64,000 nucleotides of DNA from Cryobacterium sp. HLT2-28 (GTDB lineage: Bacteria; Actinomycetota; Actinomycetes; Actinomycetales; Microbacteriaceae): the NCBI RefSeq assembly GCF_004402495.1, contig NZ_SOFH01000021.1:62001-126000 (forward strand). The letters are read 5' to 3'. Below the pieces are notes generated by a model that made no database searches, was not told the DNA's origin, and saw only the letters and a list, made by a program, of their open reading frames with translations. Position numbers and translations under genes: made by a program. Shown piece after piece: positions 59,030 through 64,000 of this stretch; position 1 is the first letter of the stretch; each line of letters begins with the position of its first letter.

Positions 59030-60145
59030 TCAGGCGAGGACGTCGGCGATCTCGGCCAGCGGAAGACCGTGGGCGGTCGCGACCGGCGCGCTGGTGACCA
59101 GACCCCCGGCCGTGGACAGGCCGAGCGCCAGCGCGGCATCCGCCCGCACGGCGTCCTTCCAGCCCCGGCTGGCGAGCAGCCGAACGTACGGCAGCGTGGC
59201 GTTGGTGAGGGCGTACGTCGACGTGTTCGGCACGGCGCCCGGCATATTCGCGACGCAGTAGAACAGCGACCGGTGCACGACGAACGTGGGGTCGGCGTGG
59301 GTTGTCGGATGCGAATCCGCGAAACAGCCCCCCTGGTCGACCGCGATGTCCACGAGCACGCTGCCCGGCTTCATCCGGGAGACCAGCTCATTGCTGACCA
59401 GCTTGGGGGCCCTGGCGCCCGGGATCAGCACCGACCCGATGACCAGGTCGGACTCGACCAGGGCGCGGTCGATCTCGTAGCTGTTGGAGGCGATCGTCTG
59501 TACCCGGCCGTAGTGCAGGGCGTCGAGCTCCCGCAGCCGGAACAGGTTGGTGTCGAGCACGGTCACCTGGGCGCCGAGCCCCAGGGCGACCTGCATCGCG
59601 GCCGTGCCGGCCACACCGCCGCCGAGCACGGTGACCCGGGCAGGGTGGGTGCCGGGAACACCCGGGACCAGGAGACCGGGCCCGCCGTTCGGCTTGAGCA
59701 TGGCGTTGGCGCCGACGATCGGCGCCAGGCGGCCGGCGACTTCGCTCATCGGTGCCAGCAACGGCAGCGCGCGGGAGGGAAGCTGAACGGTCTCATACGC
59801 GATGGCGGTGACGCCGCTCGAGAGCAGGGCACGGGTCAGGGCGGGCTCCGCGGCGAGGTGGAGGTAGGTGAACAACAGAAGGTCGGGCCGGAAGAAGCCG
59901 TACTCGCTGTCGATCGGCTCTTTCACTTTGAGCAGCAGGTCCGCCTCCGCCCAGGTGGATGCCGCATCGGGCATGATCCTGGCGCCGGCCACGGCATATG
60001 CCTCGTCGGTGATCGACGAACCTGCCCCGGCGCCGGTCTCGATCAGCACCTGGTGGCCCTGGGCCACCAGGTCGTGCACGCCCGCCGGGGTGATCGCGAC
60101 CCTGAACTCGTTGTTCTTGACCTCTGACGGGATTGCGACCTTCAT
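59030..60145 (-). CDS. ald: Alanine dehydrogenase
   Basis: A 371-residue enzyme, the standard length for Ald, converting L-alanine and NAD+ to pyruvate, ammonia and NADH. Visible are the N-terminal substrate residues in VAIPSEVKNNEFRVAITPAG, catalytic Lys in LLLKVKEPI, His in FTYLHLAAEP, the NAD-binding loop VTVLGGGVAGTAAMQ, and VDIAVDQGGCF with NMPGAVPNTST near the end. The ATG (first base 60145) has AAGGAG upstream; the longer frame to 60448 crosses the potD start and is rejected. Convergent with the EccC-like gene and divergent from the polyamine operon. Confidence 0.95.
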   Translation of the reverse strand: MKVAIPSEVKNNEFRVAITPAGVHDLVAQGHQVLIETGAGAGSSITDEAYAVAGARIMPDAASTWAEADLLLKVKEPIDSEYGFFRPDLLLFTYLHLAAEPALTRALLSSGVTAIAYETVQLPSRALPLLAPMSEVAGRLAPIVGANAMLKPNGGPGLLVPGVPGTHPARVTVLGGGVAGTAAMQVALGLGAQVTVLDTNLFRLRELDALHYGRVQTIASNSYEIDRALVESDLVIGSVLIPGARAPKLVSNELVSRMKPGSVLVDIAVDQGGCFADSHPTTHADPTFVVHRSLFYCVANMPGAVPNTSTYALTNATLPYVRLLASRGWKDAVRADAALALGLSTAGGLVTSAPVATAHGLPLAEIADVLA

Positions 60146-60298
60146 GGCGCTCCTTCGACTGGCATGGGACCTTCGACCGGCACGGGGCCGTTCCGCCCCT
60201 GGACGCGATTCTAGCGGGGCTCCAGCACCGATTTCGAGTGCGGATGACGCCGCAAAGCGCGGATTTCGTGAGTTAAGCCATCCACAATTAACGATTTG

Positions 60299-60314
60299 GC
60301 CACTCTTCGGTGGC
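60299..60314. other. Small hairpin in the ald/potD divergent gap
   Basis: GCCAC-TCTTCG-GTGGC, flanked by T-rich and A-rich bases, with a second dyad GTTAA-11-TTAAC at 60272-60292 beside it. It lies in the 256-base gap between divergent genes and could be an operator or leader hairpin. GAGTAT near 60333 may be part of a potD promoter. Confidence 0.35.
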
Positions 60315-60401
60315 AAAACCGCTCTGCTGTGCGAGTATCTACCCACCCGCACTGTTGCGCGTGAGAGTTCACCCGCTGAAAGACGCAAGGAGACCCCACA
60401 G

Positions 60402-61613
60402 ATGAAGCCCAGGCCGTTGCCCGCAGACCCGATGATCCAGCAGCTCATTCGTCAGGCCCAGCGTGCCAAACTGGGTCGCCGCACCCTCCTCACCGGCGCA
60501 GGTGCCGGAGCGGCCGCGCTAGCCCTTGCCGCCTGTTCGACCGGGGGTGCCGCCAAGCCGAAGGCTGCGGCTGACAAGTCCGCTGCGGAGAAGAGCATCC
60601 GCTGGGACAACTGGGCGCTCTACATCGACGTGGACGACGCCGGTGACTACCCCACGCTCGACGCGTTCACCACGAAGACCGGGATCAAGGTCAAGTACAC
60701 CGAGGCCGTCGATGACAACAACACCTACTACGGCAAGGTGAAGGACCAGCTGGCCCTCGGCAAGGACATCGGCGCCGACACCGTCTGCCTGACCGACTGG
60801 ATGGTGGGCCGGCTGATCCGGTTCGGCTACACCCAGGAACTCGACCACGCCAACATCCCGAACCTCGCCAACCTGCAGCCGTCGTTGAAGGACGTCGGCT
60901 TCGACAAGGGTCGCAAGATGTCGGTGCCATGGCAGGGCGGCTTCGCCGGCATCTGTTGGAACAAGGAAAAGCTCCCGAACGGGATCGCCTCGGTCGAGGA
61001 ACTCTGGGACCCCAAGCTCAAGGGCCGGGTCGGTGTGCTGTCGGAGATGCGCGACACCATGGGCCTGATCATGCTGGACGCGGGCGTGGACATCTCCGGG
61101 GACTGGGGCGACGACGAGTTCAACGCCGCGATCGACGTGCTCAAGAAGCAGGTCTCCGACGGCCAGGTTCGCAACATCAAGGGCAACTCCTACAAGGAGG
61201 ACCTGATCAACGGGGACACCCTTGCGGCGATCGTCTGGTCGGGTGACATCGTGCAGCTCAACGCGGAGAACGGCGACAAATGGGAGTTCGTCGTGCCGGA
61301 GAAGGGCGGCACCCTGTGGAACGACAACTTCGTCGTTCCGATCGGTTCGACCCACAAGAAGAACGTCGAAGAGCTGATCAACTACTACTACGACCCGGCT
61401 GTCGCGGCCGAGGTCGCGGCCTACGTGAACTACATCACACCGGTCGTCGGGGCCAGGGAAGCGGCCATGGCGATCGACCCGGAACTCGCGAGCAACCAGC
61501 TCATCTTCCCCGACGACGCCACCCTGGCCAAGGCGCGGGTCTTCCGCACCCTGACCGGGGCGGAAGAACAGAAGTATGACGCGGCGTTCCAGAGCATCCT
61601 GCTCGGGTCCTGA
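60402..61613 (+). CDS. potD: Spermidine/putrescine ABC substrate-binding lipoprotein
   Basis: A 403-residue PotD/PotF-type binding protein. The long N-terminus has a twin-arginine motif (GRRTLLTG, near residue 26) followed by a lipobox LAAC, so it is probably a Tat-exported lipoprotein. The mature part starts IRWDNWALYIDVDD and has TVCLTDWMVGRLIRFG, SVPWQGGFAGICWN and WSGDIVQL, where Asp, Trp and Glu contact the polyamine in characterised members. The start is ATG 60402 with AAGGAG nine bases upstream. It is the first gene of the pot operon; potA begins three bases after the stop. Confidence 0.93.
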   Translation: MKPRPLPADPMIQQLIRQAQRAKLGRRTLLTGAGAGAAALALAACSTGGAAKPKAAADKSAAEKSIRWDNWALYIDVDDAGDYPTLDAFTTKTGIKVKYTEAVDDNNTYYGKVKDQLALGKDIGADTVCLTDWMVGRLIRFGYTQELDHANIPNLANLQPSLKDVGFDKGRKMSVPWQGGFAGICWNKEKLPNGIASVEELWDPKLKGRVGVLSEMRDTMGLIMLDAGVDISGDWGDDEFNAAIDVLKKQVSDGQVRNIKGNSYKEDLINGDTLAAIVWSGDIVQLNAENGDKWEFVVPEKGGTLWNDNFVVPIGSTHKKNVEELINYYYDPAVAAEVAAYVNYITPVVGAREAAMAIDPELASNQLIFPDDATLAKARVFRTLTGAEEQKYDAAFQSILLGS

Positions 61614-61616
61614 GCC

Positions 61617-62816
61617 ATGACGACGAGCGCGTTCGCGGCGCAGGGCGCCGACCTGGAACTGGTCGGCATTCAGAAGCGGTTCCCCGGCTTCACGGCAATC
61701 GAACACCTGGACCTCAAGATCCCGGCCGGGTCGTTCTTCGCCCTGCTCGGGCCGTCCGGATGCGGCAAGACCACCACCCTGCGCCTGGTCGCCGGACTCG
61801 AGGAACCCACTGCGGGTCGCATCCTGATCGGCGGCAAGGACATCACCGGCCAGAAGCCCTATCAGAGGCCGGTGAACACGGTCTTCCAGAGCTACGCGCT
61901 CTTCCCGCACATGACCGTGCTCGAGAACGTGGCGTTCGGGCTGCGCCGGCGCCGGATCGACGAACCGGTCGCCAAGGCGCACGAGGCGCTGCGCCTGGTC
62001 GAACTCGACCACCTCGCAGCCCGCAAACCCCAGCAGCTCTCCGGCGGACAGCAGCAGCGGGTGGCGCTGGCCCGGGCGATCGTGAACCGGCCGGCCCTGC
62101 TCCTGCTCGATGAGCCGCTCGGCGCCCTGGACCTCAAGCTGCGCCGGCAGATGCAGCTCGAGCTCAAGACCATCCAGGAAGAGGTGGGCCTGACGTTCCT
62201 GCACGTGACCCACGACCAGGAGGAGGCCATGACCATGGCCGACACCGTCGCGGTGATGAACAAGGGCCGGATCGAGCAGATGGGGGCCCCGGAGGAACTG
62301 TACGAACTGCCCAGGACCGCGTTTGTGGCGAACTTCCTCGGCCAGTCGAACCTCTTCACCGGCCCCGTCGTCGGCAGCACCAGCGACGCCATCGCGGTGG
62401 CGGTCGCCGGGCAGAGGATCGTGGTGCCGGCCGCCCGGGCCCATCGCCACGCCGGCGAGGTCACCATCGGGATCCGCCCCGAGAAGCTCAGCCTGCACCT
62501 GTCGGCCCCCGCCGACGACCCGGCCCGCAACACCATGGGCCCCGGCCGGGTGATCGACGTCTCCTTCAGCGGGGTGAGCACGCAATACCTGATCACCGTC
62601 CCGCAGGTGGGGACCCTCATCGTTTTCGCCCAGAACATGGCCTTCGGGCCCGTCGCTGAGGAGGGCGGCGAGGTCTGGGTCAGCTGGGACATCACGCACG
62701 GCTTCGGCCTGGAGGACGAGCCCGCCGACACGCCACGGTTCGAGGCGGACACCACCACGAGGAGCATCGCGGCGCAGAGGCGGGCGTCCCTGATCACGGA
62801 GCTCGAGGAGGTCTGA
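61617..62816 (+). CDS. potA: Spermidine/putrescine ABC transporter ATPase
   Basis: A 399-residue PotA. The ABC domain has Walker [10 protein letters not shown] (about residues 44-52), Q-loop [12 protein letters not shown], signature [14 protein letters not shown], Walker [16 protein letters not shown] and the switch in [11 protein letters not shown]-terminal TOBE/OB regulatory domain follows ([12 protein letters not shown], then [11 protein letters not shown]). It energises import of spermidine or putrescine. It lies between potD (3-base gap) and potB (2-base gap) in one operon. Confidence 0.95.
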   Translation: MTTSAFAAQGADLELVGIQKRFPGFTAIEHLDLKIPAGSFFALLGPSGCGKTTTLRLVAGLEEPTAGRILIGGKDITGQKPYQRPVNTVFQSYALFPHMTVLENVAFGLRRRRIDEPVAKAHEALRLVELDHLAARKPQQLSGGQQQRVALARAIVNRPALLLLDEPLGALDLKLRRQMQLELKTIQEEVGLTFLHVTHDQEEAMTMADTVAVMNKGRIEQMGAPEELYELPRTAFVANFLGQSNLFTGPVVGSTSDAIAVAVAGQRIVVPAARAHRHAGEVTIGIRPEKLSLHLSAPADDPARNTMGPGRVIDVSFSGVSTQYLITVPQVGTLIVFAQNMAFGPVAEEGGEVWVSWDITHGFGLEDEPADTPRFEADTTTRSIAAQRRASLITELEEV

Positions 62817-62818
62817 CG

Positions 62819-63733
62819 ATGGCGTTCGCCGCGTTCGCCACGACCACCAGCGAGGCCGAGCAGGTGCCGCGGCGCAAGAGCCCGGTCGCGCTCCTGCTGT
62901 TGCTTCCCGGCATCCTCTACCTGGTGCTGTTCTTCCTCACCCCGCTTGTCTCCCTGCTGCTGACGTCGTTCCAGGCCCCGTCCGAGTTCGGGGACATCGG
63001 CCAGTACACCTACGCGTTCCGGTGGGAGAACTACGTGCAGGTCGTCACCGACTATCTGCCGCACATCCTGCGCTCGTTCGGTTTCGCGCTGATCGCGACC
63101 GTGCTCGCGCTGGTCTTCAGCTACCCGCTCGCCTACTTCATCGGTGTGACGGCCAGGCGCTGGCCGCTGGCGCAGAGCCTCATGCTCGTGCTCGTAATCG
63201 CGCCGTTCTTCATCAGCTTCCTGCTGCGCACCCTCGCCTGGAAGCAGATCCTCTCCGATGAATCGTTCATCATCACCTCGCTGAAGGCGGTGGCCCTGAT
63301 GGCGCCGGATGCCCACTTCACCGGAACGCCCGCAGCCGTCATCTTCGGTCTGACCTACAACTTCATCCCGTTCATGACCCTCCCGCTGTACACGACCCTC
63401 GAACGCCTCGACCTGCGCTACCTCGAGGCGGCCAGAGACCTGTACGCGCACCCGGTCGAGGTGTTCCGCAAGGTGACCATCCCGCTGTCGATGCCCGGGA
63501 TCGTGGCCGGCACCCTGCTGACCTTCATCCCCGCCGCCGGCGACTACGTGAACGCCAGCCGGGACTTCCTCGGCGGGCCGGACAGCCAGATGATCGGAAA
63601 CGTGATCGAGGCCAACTTCCTGGTGCTGCAGAACTACCCGGCCGCCGCGGCGCTCTCGATCATCCTGATGAGCGTGATCCTGGTCATCGTGAGCGTCTAC
63701 GTCAAGCGGGCCGGAACGGAGGAACTGCTGTGA
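62819..63733 (+). CDS. potB: Spermidine/putrescine ABC transporter permease PotB
   Basis: A 304-residue binding-protein-dependent permease with six transmembrane helices. Motifs are LLLLPGILYLVLFFLTPLVS (helix 1) and the EAA loop YLEAARDLYAHPVEVFRKVT, followed by IPLSMPGIVAGTLLTFIPAAGDYVNA. It forms the channel with PotC, encoded directly downstream. The ATG lies two bases after the potA stop and the stop overlaps the potC GTG by four bases. Confidence 0.94.
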   Translation: MAFAAFATTTSEAEQVPRRKSPVALLLLLPGILYLVLFFLTPLVSLLLTSFQAPSEFGDIGQYTYAFRWENYVQVVTDYLPHILRSFGFALIATVLALVFSYPLAYFIGVTARRWPLAQSLMLVLVIAPFFISFLLRTLAWKQILSDESFIITSLKAVALMAPDAHFTGTPAAVIFGLTYNFIPFMTLPLYTTLERLDLRYLEAARDLYAHPVEVFRKVTIPLSMPGIVAGTLLTFIPAAGDYVNASRDFLGGPDSQMIGNVIEANFLVLQNYPAAAALSIILMSVILVIVSVYVKRAGTEELL

Positions 63734-64000
63734 AATTCTCCCTCGGGCGGTGGCTGCTGCCGGTCTACGCCGTGCTCGCCCTGCTCTTCCTGATGGTACC
63801 GATCGTTTACACCTTCATCTTCTCGTTCAACGACTCGCAGAAGTCGAACATCACGTGGCGCGGCTTCACCCTCGACAAGTGGCTCAACGTCTGCAATGTT
63901 CAGAACGGCGCCGTCTGCGAGGCGTTCGGCAACAGCCTCATCATCGGCGCGGTCGCCACCGTGGCCGCGACCGCGCTCGGCACCATGATCGCGATCGCCA
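63730..64000 (+). CDS. potC: Spermidine/putrescine ABC transporter permease PotC, 3' truncated by window edge
   Basis: The first 90 residues of a PotC-type permease. A GTG at 63730 overlaps the potB stop (GTGA), followed by LPVYAVLALLFLMVPIVYTF (helix 1) and FIFSFNDSQKSN, ITWRGFTLDKWL. A second helix LIIGAVATVAATALGTMIAI runs into the window end. The rest of the operon, perhaps including a polyamine-use gene, lies outside. Confidence 0.92.
   Translation, partial: MKFSLGRWLLPVYAVLALLFLMVPIVYTFIFSFNDSQKSNITWRGFTLDKWLNVCNVQNGAVCEAFGNSLIIGAVATVAATALGTMIAIA

Noticed and set aside
59868..60401. Long N-terminal extension of PotD
   Set aside because: It runs antisense to ald and through the intergenic promoter region; a Tat/lipoprotein signal begins at 60402 with a good ribosome site.

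Overview
The window is high-GC DNA with short gaps, many 4-base start/stop overlaps, leaderless-type promoters and typical actinobacterial families (DUF4192, MarP-like protease, PPOX/F420-type protein, RecQ with a phosphoribosyltransferase-like tail, MpaB-type oxygenase). It is most likely a chromosomal segment of an actinomycete, probably Microbacteriaceae; the family assignment is inference. I saw no rRNA, tRNA, CRISPR array, transposase or prophage module, and no gene-free stretch longer than 300 bases.

Left part (1-26 kb). The order is: sbcD end and sbcC; a DUF2834 protein; a manganese-type (yybP-ykoY) riboswitch in front of a TerC-family membrane protein; a cystine-like amino-acid ABC operon on the minus strand; an ADP-ribosylglycohydrolase; agmatinase; RecQ; small or unknown genes; a GH65 enzyme; an alpha-carbonic anhydrase lipoprotein flanked by direct repeats derived from the 5' end of the adjacent M18 aminopeptidase; an epimerase/MerR pair behind an AT-rich palindromic operator; an MpaB-type oxygenase; a solitary Phd/YefM antitoxin; and an Fe-S photolyase.

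Middle part (24.6-41 kb). A PucR-type regulator diverges from an operon of a GNAT acyltransferase, an N-acyl/N-succinyl amino-acid racemase (enolase superfamily) and a polar amino-acid ABC transporter. This looks like uptake and stereo-conversion of an amino acid. Next comes an unusual isolated gene joining a Pvc16/DUF4255 contractile-injection-system domain to an AAA+ domain whose Walker A is degenerate. It is followed by housekeeping genes (sugar porter, RNase H, Nudix, MarP-like protease, DUF4192) and an AsnC/aminotransferase pair.

Right part (41-59 kb). One long, tightly packed array of nine plus-strand genes encodes an FHA protein, a PP2C phosphatase, a Ser/Thr kinase with an FN3-like outer domain, a 1967-residue membrane-anchored Ig/FN3 giant, MoxR, DUF58, a TgpA-type transglutaminase-fold protein lacking its catalytic Cys and His, a zinc-ribbon FHA protein and an EccC/FtsK-like ATPase. 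It reads as a phospho-regulated envelope machine that builds or exports a giant surface protein, and it is the best candidate for an undescribed system here. The array is preceded by 17-bp tandem repeats.

Far right (59-64 kb). Alanine dehydrogenase diverges from a spermidine/putrescine ABC operon (potD, potA, potB, potC) that runs off the window. Together with agmatinase and the class-III aminotransferase this suggests polyamine or amino-acid nitrogen use.
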